Origin: Flavobacterium johnsoniae
GTDB lineage: Bacteria; Bacteroidota; Bacteroidia; Flavobacteriales; Flavobacteriaceae
Length of the DNA: 64,000 nt
Reading direction: 5' to 3'
Assembly (NCBI RefSeq): GCF_001879205.1
Contig: NZ_MLFK01000007.1
Span: 124,001 to 188,000 of the forward strand
Below the pieces are notes generated by a model. It did not search any database. It was not told the origin of the DNA and saw nothing but the letters and a program-made list of their open reading frames with translations. Made by a program: the position numbers and the translations under genes. Positions 17,376 through 26,136 of the stretch are shown here, piece after piece (positions within the stretch are counted from its first letter, which is position 1; each line of letters opens with the position of its first letter).

Positions 17376-17515
17376 AATCTCAGTTTTTAGTCTCAGTTAT
17401 CGGTCTCAGTTTTCAGTCTCAGTCTCAGTTTTCAGTCTCACTGTAAACTGCAACTGCCCACTGTGACTGTAAACTGCGACTGTAAACTGCGACTATAAAC
17501 TGCAACTGCCCACTT
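17376..17515. repeat. Degenerate tandem CAGT-word repeats
   Basis: 140 bp made of two tandem tracts: TTTTCAGTCTCAG-type units (17376-17440), then TGTAAACTGCGACTG-type units (17441-17510), ending as a CAACTGCCCACT word that also occurs at 17451. Located between moxR and the secreted-protein gene. The same CAGT vocabulary forms an inverted repeat at 56282-56352. Confidence 0.8.
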
Positions 17516-18527
17516 ATCTAGGTATCTCGACAGTTTCAATGATTTGTTTAATGATTTCTGAACTCGTAATTCCTTCCATTTCACGTTCCGGTGCTACTAT
17601 AACACGGTGTTGTAAAACCGGAATTGCCGCTTCTTTAATATCTTCGGGAGTAACAAAGTCGCGTCCGCGGATAGCTGCAAAACCTTTTGAAGCATTTAAT
17701 ATTGCAATAGAAGCACGAGGCGAGGCTCCAAGATATAAAAAGGCATTTTCACGCGTATTTACTACAATTCTCGCAATGTATTCCAGTAAGTTCTGCTCAA
17801 CTCTAATTTGCTTGATTAATCCTTGGTATTGATTTATTTCAGATGATGAAAGAATCGTTTTTATGGCTTCTAATTTACCATGATCCTGTAATAAATGTTC
17901 TCTTTGAATAATCAGAATTTCTTCGTTTAATTTTGGATAATCGATGGTAATTTTAAACAAGAAACGATCTAATTGTGCTTCAGGTAAACGATATGTTCCT
18001 TCCTGTTCAATTGGATTTTGCGTTGCAATAACCAAAAACGGGGCTTCTAATTGATATGCTGAGCCGTCAATTGTAATCTGGCGTTCCTCCATTACTTCAA
18101 AAAGTGCAGCCTGGGTTTTTGCCGGAGCACGATTGATTTCATCAATTAAAATTAAATTAGAGAAAATAGGTCCTTTTTTGAACTCAAATTCTGAATTTTT
18201 TAAATTGAAAATAGAAGTTCCTAAAATGTCAGAAGGCATTAAATCCGGCGTAAACTGAATTCGGCTAAAACCAATATTTAAAGTTTTGGCAAGCAGTTTT
18301 GCAGTAATTGTTTTTGCAACACCAGGGACACCTTCTAACAAAACATGTCCGTTTGATAAAATTGCAACCAAAAGCTGATCGACCATTTTATGCTGCCCAA
18401 CAATTACGGTTTCTAATTCTTTCTTAATAGCATTTACATGATCTAAAAGAGGACTTAGGTTTATTCGGGTTTCAAAATTCACATTTTCATTTGTGATTTC
18501 TGGTTCTGGTCTATTAATATCATCCAT
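17514..18527 (-). CDS. MoxR-family AAA+ ATPase
   Basis: 337-aa cytosolic AAA+ protein of the MoxR group, thought to remodel or insert metal into client proteins. Walker A is GVPGVAKT (66-73), Walker B LILIDEINRAP, sensor 1 LVIATQNPIEQEGTY, arginine finger LPEAQLDRF, and sensor 2 GASPRASIA. Its DUF58, DUF4129 and DUF4350 neighbours are typical MoxR companions. Lies between DUF4350 upstream and the repeat tract downstream on the minus strand. The frame ends at the edge of the tandem-repeat region. Confidence 0.95.
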   Translation of the reverse strand: MDDINRPEPEITNENVNFETRINLSPLLDHVNAIKKELETVIVGQHKMVDQLLVAILSNGHVLLEGVPGVAKTITAKLLAKTLNIGFSRIQFTPDLMPSDILGTSIFNLKNSEFEFKKGPIFSNLILIDEINRAPAKTQAALFEVMEERQITIDGSAYQLEAPFLVIATQNPIEQEGTYRLPEAQLDRFLFKITIDYPKLNEEILIIQREHLLQDHGKLEAIKTILSSSEINQYQGLIKQIRVEQNLLEYIARIVVNTRENAFLYLGASPRASIAILNASKGFAAIRGRDFVTPEDIKEAAIPVLQHRVIVAPEREMEGITSSEIIKQIIETVEIPR

Positions 18528-18593
18528 GATTTATATGTTTTCTTTGAATTGGTTATTTGCGCTGCACTTTTTGTCTTTGGCAGATGTTTTTAT

Positions 18594-19799
18594 TTAATGT
18601 AAAATCTTTTCTATAGCATTATTAATCCGTATTAAATCTTCCTCAATACTGGCGTGGTAACTATTACGGTGTTCATTGATTAAAAATATAAGTTCCTGAA
18701 TATCTTTTTCTTCTTTCCCGGTTTTATGCTGTAGTTTTTTAATAAACTCATCATCTAGTTTTGAAGTGTCGATTAAATATTCGGTTCTAATTTTTTCTAA
18801 GAAATAAATGATTTTTTTATCAATTATATTTTTATGATCGCCTTCCTGATAATACAGATTTCCAATTGTTTTGGTAAAATCAATGGTCAAATTAGATAGT
18901 GGCTGTAATATAGGAACGACTCGCTGTTTTCTTTTGGCATTAAAGATCATAAAAATCAACATGCCGATTAAGAATAAATACCAAGCCCATTTTAAGGCTG
19001 GCTGACTTAAAATATAGCGAAGCGGAGAGTCGGAAATATTTTCGTTATAATGTGTTTTGGTGTACCAAAAAATATTTCCTTTTGGGATGTACGATAACAC
19101 ATTTTCGGCATATTGGTAACGATCTTTTTTAAGCAGATTGTAATTTGTAAAAGCAACAGGATACATATGCAAAAAGAAGTATCCGTTTTTATAAGGAACC
19201 TTTATAAAATTGATATTCTTCTTCTTTTTGGGATTTCCCTGATATCCTAAAACAGTGGTGTTTAGTGTATCTATTTTAGAAAAATAATCAGCAATATTGC
19301 TTGTTGATTTATATGCTTTTGAACTTACTTTTTTATTAGCCATCCAAACTGCAGCATTTTCAGTTTGCAGCAAGTTAGCTGAATATTCAAATTTTAAACT
19401 GTCTAATAAAGGTTTAGGGAAATTTGCCATGCTTAAAAAAGCATTATTTCCGTGCGAAACAAAATACATTAGTTCTTTTATCGACTGATCGTCTATATTA
19501 TTTTCCTGGGAAATATTGACAAAAGTTCCTTGTATATTATATGTTTCGACTAAAGTATCGTCATCGTACTTTGAGTCTAAGTATTCGTATAGAGTGACAT
19601 TAGAAATTCTTTCAATTTTTTGTTTTTTAAGAATGCCTCCAATTTCTTTGTCAAAGACATATAATCCAAAAGGGATTTTGTCATTAACAGAATAGGTGGG
19701 ACGCCAGTCTATTGGTTTTTGTTTGTTGTAATCTCCAATTAAAATTAAGATTAGAATAAAAACCAGTACAGCTATGTATATTTTAATACTTTTACTCAT
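18594..19799 (-). CDS. DUF4350 membrane protein
   Basis: 401 aa, one N-terminal helix (IYIAVLVFILILILIGDY) and a second near residue 290 (WAWYLFLIGMLIFMIF), with an extracytoplasmic DUF4350 domain between (RPTYSVNDKIPFGLYVFDKEI; FVSHGNNAFLSMANFP). A cytoplasmic tail of about 110 aa follows. Function unknown beyond belonging to MoxR/DUF58 clusters. Its start codon shares one base with the stop of the DUF4129 gene, so the two are coupled. Confidence 0.85.
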   Translation of the reverse strand: MSKSIKIYIAVLVFILILILIGDYNKQKPIDWRPTYSVNDKIPFGLYVFDKEIGGILKKQKIERISNVTLYEYLDSKYDDDTLVETYNIQGTFVNISQENNIDDQSIKELMYFVSHGNNAFLSMANFPKPLLDSLKFEYSANLLQTENAAVWMANKKVSSKAYKSTSNIADYFSKIDTLNTTVLGYQGNPKKKKNINFIKVPYKNGYFFLHMYPVAFTNYNLLKKDRYQYAENVLSYIPKGNIFWYTKTHYNENISDSPLRYILSQPALKWAWYLFLIGMLIFMIFNAKRKQRVVPILQPLSNLTIDFTKTIGNLYYQEGDHKNIIDKKIIYFLEKIRTEYLIDTSKLDDEFIKKLQHKTGKEEKDIQELIFLINEHRNSYHASIEEDLIRINNAIEKILH

Positions 19800-20566
19800 T
19801 AGCTAAAGGTTTTTAAAGCATTCTTAAATCTATTTTCGGCTTTGTTAAAAGTGGCGTTGTCAATTTCAAATTCGCCATACCAAATGTAATTGTACAGATA
19901 AGACAAGTATGTAAATTCTTCTTTATGTTTTGGATTTTGAAGCTCGTACAAGTAATCTGAATTTGTTTTTTCAATATCCCACTCAATATAATTATGCTGC
20001 GCCATTGTTTTTAGAAGCCATAAATAATAATATCTTATGGCAGTACGTTTTTCACCGGATTCGAGGCTTTCTTTAATAAGTTTTTCAAAGTCTAAAAGGT
20101 GAATGTTTTTTTCAAGATCAGAATAATAAACAGTTCTTTTGTTTGCATTTTTTCCAAAAATCCATTGGCCTTCTTTATTGATTATGGCTCGTACTATTAA
20201 ATAAATTACGAGGATAATTACGATAACGGCAAGGACACGCAGAAGTATAACCACAAAATTTAAAGAAGCCTGCGGGTCGCTAAAAGAAAATAATTTTCTA
20301 AAAATGCTTGCAAGCCAGTATTTAAAACGATCCCAAAGATTTTTTTCCGGAGCTTTGTATTCATATACGAAATCATCGTCTGTATATTTCTTTTGATAAT
20401 CTTTAGAGAAAGTTTTTGCTTCAACTGATTCTGAATCAATCTGAATATCTTTTTCGGTATATTTTACTGAAGTAATTTTTGGAGGGTCTTCCGTCAGCAA
20501 AGAATCCTGCGCACTCGAAATGCCGCAGAAGAAAAGAAAATATAAAATAAAGAAAATTCTATTCAT
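19799..20566 (-). CDS. DUF4129 membrane protein
   Basis: 255 aa; signal peptide (MNRIFFILYFLFFCGISSAQ), one central helix (about 108-130, VVILLRVLAVIVIILVIYLI) and a C-terminal DUF4129 domain with EKNIHLLDFEKLIKESLESG, RTAIRYYYLWLLKTMA and YNYIWYGEF. In known families this domain faces the cytoplasm beside MoxR. Start ATG; 12-bp gap from the SpoIIM-like gene and one-base overlap with DUF4350, so part of one operon. Confidence 0.87.
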   Translation of the reverse strand: MNRIFFILYFLFFCGISSAQDSLLTEDPPKITSVKYTEKDIQIDSESVEAKTFSKDYQKKYTDDDFVYEYKAPEKNLWDRFKYWLASIFRKLFSFSDPQASLNFVVILLRVLAVIVIILVIYLIVRAIINKEGQWIFGKNANKRTVYYSDLEKNIHLLDFEKLIKESLESGEKRTAIRYYYLWLLKTMAQHNYIEWDIEKTNSDYLYELQNPKHKEEFTYLSYLYNYIWYGEFEIDNATFNKAENRFKNALKTFS

Positions 20567-20578
20567 TACTGGTTTTTA

Positions 20579-21559
20579 TTAATTCGATTTGGCTGATAGT
20601 TTTTGTATTTTCTTGTGAACAATGTAGGGATAAACTAAGTAATAAAATGAAATTATTCCAAGAGTTACCAATATGATAAGACTACTTAACCAATTTGGCA
20701 TATCAATCGAATATCTGGTAATAAAACCTTCGAGAAATCCGGCGCTTATTGTAAAAGGAAAAGTGCTTAAAAATATTTTAAAGCTATTTTTAAAACCAAT
20801 TTTAAAAGAATTCATTCTCGAAAAAGTTTTAGGAAACAAGATAGAAGCACCTAAAATAAATCCGGCCGCAGACTCAATTACAATAGCAAAAATTTCCATC
20901 GAACCATGGATCCAGATACCGCGAACGCTTTTCCAAAATACATTCTGCTCATAAAAAAAATACTGAAAAGAACCCAGCATTAAGGAGTTTTGAAGAAAAA
21001 TGTAAAATGTGCCAATACCGCCAAAAATGCCATATAAGTAACATCTTGCTCCCACAAAAAGGTTGTTCATGGTAATGCCTATAAAGCTCCCCCAGTTTGA
21101 TCCTGATCCGTAAACGGCCATCGGGTTTCCTTTTTTGATATTTTCTAAAGTCATGTTGACGTAATCATCGCCCAATATCAAACGAACAAAGTTTTGATCG
21201 TAACGTGCAGAAACGACTCCCATTGCTACCGTAGCAAAAAACAATACAAAAGCGTAAAGTAGATATCTTTTGTAATCATAGAGCAGCAAAGGCACTTCGG
21301 TTTTGAAAAATTCAACAATCTTGTTTTTTTCCGTGCGTTTGGTTTTATAAATTTTTTGGTAAATCTGTGAAGCAAGGTGATTTAAATAAATAACAGTCTT
21401 ACTCTTAGGGTAATAAGTCTGCGCGTACGACAAGTCATTCATTAATTGAATGTACAAATTAGCTAATTCGTCAGGATTTTTCTTAGCTTTACCAAAAATA
21501 GCTAGCTCAAATTCCAGCCATTTTTCTTTATTTTGTTTTATAAATGCAACTTCTCTCAT
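20579..21559 (-). CDS. SpoIIM-family (stage II sporulation M-like) membrane protein
   Basis: 326 aa integral membrane protein with about six helices in the SpoIIM-like domain (residues 105-310); signature segments are NNLFVGARCYLYGIFGG, IHGSMEIFAIVIESAAGF and GFLEGFITRYSIDMP. The family appears in non-sporulating bacteria as part of MoxR clusters, so no sporulation role is implied. The 5' part (1-100) is a soluble helical region. First gene of the minus-strand operon, divergent from the RDD gene with only 20 bp between starts. Confidence 0.9.
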   Translation of the reverse strand: MREVAFIKQNKEKWLEFELAIFGKAKKNPDELANLYIQLMNDLSYAQTYYPKSKTVIYLNHLASQIYQKIYKTKRTEKNKIVEFFKTEVPLLLYDYKRYLLYAFVLFFATVAMGVVSARYDQNFVRLILGDDYVNMTLENIKKGNPMAVYGSGSNWGSFIGITMNNLFVGARCYLYGIFGGIGTFYIFLQNSLMLGSFQYFFYEQNVFWKSVRGIWIHGSMEIFAIVIESAAGFILGASILFPKTFSRMNSFKIGFKNSFKIFLSTFPFTISAGFLEGFITRYSIDMPNWLSSLIILVTLGIISFYYLVYPYIVHKKIQKLSAKSN

Positions 21560-21579
21560 TGAGGGCTAAAATATAAAAT

Positions 21580-22323
21580 ATGTCAGAATTATCTATTAAT
21601 ACAACACAAAATGTCAAAATAAATTTTATCGCTGCCACAGTAGGCGAGCGTTTAGGAGCTTATTTTATAGATTTAGGTATTAAACTTTCATACATAATTG
21701 TTGTTTCCTTAATTGTTTTTTACTGGCTTAACCTTGGACAAGTACTTGATGGGCTGGATCCGTGGTCTCGGGGTTCCATATTTTTGATACTTTATTTTCC
21801 ACTGATCATTTACTCCATAACTTTAGAAAGTATTTTTGAAGGACAATCTTTTGGTAAAAAACTTGTGAAGATAAAAGTCGTAAAAATAGATGGATATCAG
21901 GCAGGTTTTGGCGATTATTTAATGCGATGGTTTTTTAGGATAATTGATTTTACTCTGTTTTACGGACTTGTTGCTTTAATAGCTATTGTTTCTAGCAAAA
22001 AAGGCCAGCGTTTGGGCGATATGGCGGCAGGAACAGCGGTAATTACGCTCAAAAATAAAATTAATATCAGTCATACAATTCTCGAAGAAATTGGAGAAGC
22101 GTATGTGCCTACTTATCCTTTGGTCATTAAATTATCTGATAACGATATGCGAATTATTAAGGAAACGTATCATAAAGCCATAGCAAAAAACGATCATGAA
22201 ATCATTTTTAAGCTGGTTGCTAAAATTGAGAGCGTAACCGGAATTAAAAATCAATCCGGAAATAACTCTGATTTTATCAGGGTGGTTTTAAAAGATTACA
22301 ATTTTTATACACAGCATATGTAA
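21580..22323 (+). CDS. RDD-family membrane protein
   Basis: 247 aa. RDD domain at residues 18-150 with its Arg and two Asp positions (GERLGAYFIDLGIKL, and the QRLGDMAAGTAVI end) and three hydrophobic helices, followed by a 90-aa soluble tail. RDD proteins accompany SpoIIM and MoxR genes widely and this one is divergent from that cluster, separated by 20 bp, so both promoters must overlap. Transport or Na+/H+ roles have been proposed for some RDD proteins; none can be claimed here. Confidence 0.9.
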   Translation: MSELSINTTQNVKINFIAATVGERLGAYFIDLGIKLSYIIVVSLIVFYWLNLGQVLDGLDPWSRGSIFLILYFPLIIYSITLESIFEGQSFGKKLVKIKVVKIDGYQAGFGDYLMRWFFRIIDFTLFYGLVALIAIVSSKKGQRLGDMAAGTAVITLKNKINISHTILEEIGEAYVPTYPLVIKLSDNDMRIIKETYHKAIAKNDHEIIFKLVAKIESVTGIKNQSGNNSDFIRVVLKDYNFYTQHM

Positions 22324-22453
22324 TTTAAAAGAACGTAAGGTTATTTAAATGTTTTTCTTGACGTTATTATCGTTTAAATTTTATAATTTTAACATACTTG
22401 TTTTTCAAAATAACAGACTAAAATCCACATTAGAAAAATTAAACTAAGATATT

Positions 22454-23305
22454 ATGATACTTAAAAAAATAACTGCTGTAATATTAATGTTGTTTGTTTC
22501 GGTTTTAAGTTTTGCGCAAAGCGGTAAAAAACTGGACAAAATTATAAAAAGAGATTATCAGATTATTGAATGTACTATTAGTAAGGTATCTGACAAGACT
22601 GTAGAATATTCTCTTCCGGGCGAAACTCTGGTAATTTCTCTAGATGTTTCACAAATCGCTAAAATTGATTTTGCAAGCGGGCGTTCGCAGACTTTTGATG
22701 TAAGTGCAGGAAATAATTCTTCCTCTTCCGGTTCTTCGACTATTGTAGCAGCGTCTGAAATTAAGCAAAATACCATTGCGGTTCTTCCTGTTCCTTATTT
22801 AAATTCAGATACTCAGGAAAGCTCAGAGGATATGGCAAAATTCGCTCAAAACGATCTTTACAATAAGCTGCTTGATAAATCATCCAATATTTTTCCTTTA
22901 ACGGTTCAGGATTTGAGAACAACAAACAGCCTGCTTCATAAAGCGGGAATTGATCATAACAACATTGACGAAACACCGATTGAGGATCTTGAGAAAATAC
23001 TTGGAGTTGATAATATTGTAGCGGCAAAAGTTTCTTATACCATGAATTCCGGCACCACTGCAACTACTTACAACAGTGGAAATGCAAAAATAAGCGACAA
23101 TAATAAAAAAGTAAAAACTAATGACATATCGACTACAACAGCCAATACACAGGTTTATTATTATTATACCGTTTATTTTGATATGTATAAAAATACTTCA
23201 AAAATATATTCACAAACCCGTAAACCATTTTTGGCAGTAAAAGACAGCTGGATTGATTCTATTTCTTATTTATTAAAAAGAAGTCCTATTTACACAAAAA
23301 AATAA
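22454..23305 (+). CDS. Secreted protein, CsgG/GNA1162-like fold suspected
   Basis: 283 aa with signal peptide (MILKKITAVILMLFVSVLSFAQ). Residues 25-85 form a small strand-rich domain common in Bacteroidota secreted proteins (DYQIIECTISKVSDKTVEYS, DVSQIAKIDFASG). After a Ser-rich linker, residues 105-283 look like the CsgG-type alpha/beta fold (IAVLPVPYLNSDTQESSEDM, EKILGVDNIVAAKVSYT), used by lipoproteins that recruit partners at the outer membrane. No lipobox was seen. Function unknown; alone on the plus strand. Confidence 0.65.
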   Translation: MILKKITAVILMLFVSVLSFAQSGKKLDKIIKRDYQIIECTISKVSDKTVEYSLPGETLVISLDVSQIAKIDFASGRSQTFDVSAGNNSSSSGSSTIVAASEIKQNTIAVLPVPYLNSDTQESSEDMAKFAQNDLYNKLLDKSSNIFPLTVQDLRTTNSLLHKAGIDHNNIDETPIEDLEKILGVDNIVAAKVSYTMNSGTTATTYNSGNAKISDNNKKVKTNDISTTTANTQVYYYYTVYFDMYKNTSKIYSQTRKPFLAVKDSWIDSISYLLKRSPIYTKK

Positions 23306-23373
23306 CGAATAGAGGAGTTGCAATTAATTTAATCTTTGTATCTCTGCAGCTTTAAATCTTTGCACCTAAAAAA

Positions 23374-23976
23374 ATGTTTCACTTATTAGATATTATCGGC
23401 ACAATGGCTTTTGCAATGTCCGGCGCTTTAACGGCAATGCATAAAAAACTGGATCCGTTTGGGGTTTTTATTATTGCGTTTGTTACGGCAGTAGGAGGCG
23501 GAACGCTTCGTGATGTGTTAATTGGAAGAACTCCGGTGGGATGGATGATGAATCTGCAATATGTTTATGTCATTATTTTAGGTTTTTTTCTGGCTATTAT
23601 TTTCAGAAAAAAATTTGATAAACTAAGAACTTCATTGTTTTTATTTGATACAATTGGTTTAGGCGTTTTTACTTTAATTGGTCTCGAAAGAGGGATTTTA
23701 ACAGGTCTTCATCCCGTAATCTGCGTAGCACTGGGCACCATGACAGCTTGTTTTGGCGGTGTAATCCGGGATATTTTATGTACGGAGATTCCAACCATTT
23801 TTAGAAGAGAAATTTACGCTACGATTTGTATTTTTGGCGGAATCGTATTTTTTGCACTCAAGAAATTAAATTTAGAAGATGATGTCCTGTATCTTGTAAC
23901 TTCGGTTATAATAATTTCAGTTCGTTTACTGGCCGTAAAATACAAATGGTATCTGCCGGCTTTTGAGCATAAATAA
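23374..23976 (+). CDS. TRIC-type cation channel family protein (UPF0126/YicG)
   Basis: 200 aa, seven predicted helices in two homologous halves. The hallmark glycine-rich kinks are present twice: VTAVGGGTLRDVLIGRTPVGWM in the first half and GTMTACFGGVIRDILCTEIP in the second, each with the Arg-Asp pair. Prokaryotic relatives are trimeric K+-permeable channels. An AATCTTTG sequence 17 bp upstream of ATG is a one-mismatch -7 box. Confidence 0.92.
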   Translation: MFHLLDIIGTMAFAMSGALTAMHKKLDPFGVFIIAFVTAVGGGTLRDVLIGRTPVGWMMNLQYVYVIILGFFLAIIFRKKFDKLRTSLFLFDTIGLGVFTLIGLERGILTGLHPVICVALGTMTACFGGVIRDILCTEIPTIFRREIYATICIFGGIVFFALKKLNLEDDVLYLVTSVIIISVRLLAVKYKWYLPAFEHK

Positions 23977-24075
23977 GATGTAGAAAAGAGATTAGCTGCA
24001 GATTAAACAGCCTAAGAGATTTTTTGCCTAAGCTTAAGAAAAATCATTTAAATCATAAAAATCTGTGGCCGGAAA

Positions 24076-25026
24076 ATGAAAAACCTGACAGTAAAAAAAT
24101 ACGATCAAAACGATTATAAATTATGGAATGATTTTGTGAGTCAGGCCAAAAATGCAGCGTTTTTATTTCACCGTGATTTTATGGAATATCACAAAGATCG
24201 TTTTGAAGATTTTTCACTTTTAATTTTTGAAGAAGAAAAACTAAAGGCCATTCTTCCAGCCAATAAACAAGGAAATGCCATTCATTCTCATCAAGGACTT
24301 ACTTATGGCGGATTGGTTTTTCTGCCTAAATTAAACGGAGAAAAAATCGAATCGATTCTAGATTCGGTTTTGGTTTTTTTTAAAGAAAACGCAATTGAAA
24401 CTTTCTATTATAAACCAATTCCCGGTTTTTATTTACCCGAAGGAAATAATGAAATGGATTTCTTTTTATTTAAAAGAGGAGCCGTTTTAGATCGAAAAGA
24501 AATGAATCTGGCCGTCAATTTAAACCTGCCTCTCAGGATTTCTAAAAGTAAAATGAAACATTTTAGAAGAATTGAAAATCTGGATTTAGATATAATTGAG
24601 GAAAAAGATTTTAACCCATTTTGGAATGAAGTTTTGGAACCAAGATTGTTAGAGAAATTCAATGTAAAACCCATTCACTCAAAAGAAGAAATAGCGCTTT
24701 TAAAAAGCAGATTTCCAGAAAATATAAGGCAGTATTCTGTTTACCAAAATGACGAGATAATTGCCGGAATAACTCTTTTTGAAACAAAAAACGTTGTAAA
24801 ATCGCAATATGGTGCTACCTCCGAAAAAGGAGAACAAGTTAGGGCGCTTGACTTTTTATTTATTAATTTGATTCATAAATATAAGCGAAAAGGCAAGCAG
24901 TTTTTTGATATGGGAATTGTTAATGAAGATAACGAATTGGGTTATCATCCCGGTCTTTTAAAACAAAAAGAAGAATTAGGCTGTACCGTTTACAATCAGG
25001 ATTTTTATAAACTCAATATAAAATGA
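24076..25026 (+). CDS. FemAB/GNAT-like acyl or aminoacyl transferase
   Basis: 316 aa, two GNAT-like halves as in FemAB-related proteins: HSHQGLTYGGLVF in the first half and the second-half core QYSVYQNDEIIAGITLFE, KSQYGATSEKGEQVRALDFLF, FFDMGIVNEDNELGYHPGL. Its stop overlaps the next ATG by four bases, tying it to the FdtB-like aminotransferase. It may transfer an acyl group to the amino sugar made by that enzyme, in place of the hexapeptide acetyltransferase FdtC that is absent here (inference). Confidence 0.8.
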   Translation: MKNLTVKKYDQNDYKLWNDFVSQAKNAAFLFHRDFMEYHKDRFEDFSLLIFEEEKLKAILPANKQGNAIHSHQGLTYGGLVFLPKLNGEKIESILDSVLVFFKENAIETFYYKPIPGFYLPEGNNEMDFFLFKRGAVLDRKEMNLAVNLNLPLRISKSKMKHFRRIENLDLDIIEEKDFNPFWNEVLEPRLLEKFNVKPIHSKEEIALLKSRFPENIRQYSVYQNDEIIAGITLFETKNVVKSQYGATSEKGEQVRALDFLFINLIHKYKRKGKQFFDMGIVNEDNELGYHPGLLKQKEELGCTVYNQDFYKLNIK

Positions 25027-26135
25027 TACCATTTCTGGATCTTAAAAAAATTAACGAACCGTATGAAACCGCCTTTCAGGGAAAACTGAGAGCAGTTTTA
25101 GATAACGGCTGGTACATTTTAGGAAAAGAAGTCGAAACATTTGAAAAGTCTTTCGCCGAATATTGTCAATCAAAATATTGTATTGGAGTAGGAAATGGTT
25201 TTGATGCCTTGGTTTTGATTTTTAAAGGTTATATCGAACTCGGAAAACTCAAAAAAGGTGATGAAGTAATTGTTCCCGCAAATACATACATCGCAAGTAT
25301 TCTGGCTATTTTACAAGCCGATTTAATTCCGGTTTTGGTCGAGCCAAAATTGAAAACGTACAATATTAATCCTGATTTAATTCAGGAGAAAATTACTTCA
25401 AAAACCAAAGCCATTTTAGCCGTTCATCTTTACGGACAACTGGCTGAAATGGACAAAATAAATGAAATTGCCGTAAAAAATAAGTTGATTGTTGTTGAAG
25501 ATGCGGCACAATCGCACGGAATAATTAACAATCAACAATTAACAATTCATAATTCAAACGCAGCATCTGCCTACAGTTTTTACCCTGGAAAAAATCTCGG
25601 CTGTTTGGGCGATGGAGGAGCGATTACAACAAATGATACTGAACTGGCAAAAGTTCTTTTTTCGCTTCGAAATTACGGCTCAGAAAAAAAATATTACAAC
25701 GAATATATAGGCATAAATTCGAGATTAGATGAACTTCAGGCGGCATTTTTAAACTTGAAATTACCAAACTTAGATGCCGATAATGATAAACGCAGAGTAA
25801 TTGCAAAACGATATTTATCTGAAATAAAAAACGATAAAATTGAACTGCCTTTTTGGGATTTATCAAATAACCATGTTTTTCATTTGTTTGTTATCCGAAC
25901 AAATAACAGAGATGAATTGCAGCAATATTTAGCTGAAAATAATATCCAGACCGTTATTCATTATCCTGTGGCGCCCCATAAACAAAAAGCTTTTTCTCCC
26001 GAAACTTCGGAATGGAATACTTTGTCTTTCCCTATAACAGAGAAAATTCACAATGAAGTTTTAAGTCTGCCAATGAGTCCGGTTTTAAAAGATTCAGAAA
26101 TTGATTTTATTATTGCCGTTTTAAATAGATATTAA
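25023..26135 (+). CDS. DegT/DnrJ/EryC1-type sugar aminotransferase (FdtB-like)
   Basis: 370-aa PLP enzyme that aminates a nucleotide-linked keto sugar, probably dTDP-3-keto-6-deoxyhexose to the 3-amino sugar. The PLP lysine is K190 in YPGKNLGCLGDGGAI; cofactor Asp is in VVEDAAQSHG, with GVGNGFDALVL near the N-terminus. The FdtA/QdtA-type isomerase that would make its substrate is 5 kb downstream in the same locus. Overlaps the upstream transferase by 4 bases and is followed after 1 base by the flippase gene. Confidence 0.9.
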   Translation: MIPFLDLKKINEPYETAFQGKLRAVLDNGWYILGKEVETFEKSFAEYCQSKYCIGVGNGFDALVLIFKGYIELGKLKKGDEVIVPANTYIASILAILQADLIPVLVEPKLKTYNINPDLIQEKITSKTKAILAVHLYGQLAEMDKINEIAVKNKLIVVEDAAQSHGIINNQQLTIHNSNAASAYSFYPGKNLGCLGDGGAITTNDTELAKVLFSLRNYGSEKKYYNEYIGINSRLDELQAAFLNLKLPNLDADNDKRRVIAKRYLSEIKNDKIELPFWDLSNNHVFHLFVIRTNNRDELQQYLAENNIQTVIHYPVAPHKQKAFSPETSEWNTLSFPITEKIHNEVLSLPMSPVLKDSEIDFIIAVLNRY

Positions 26136-26136
26136 T

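Noticed and set aside
22761..23063. A minus-strand 100-aa frame within the CsgG-like gene
   Set aside because: Opposes a signal-peptide-bearing gene, has no recognisable domain, and is a shadow frame of coding sequence.
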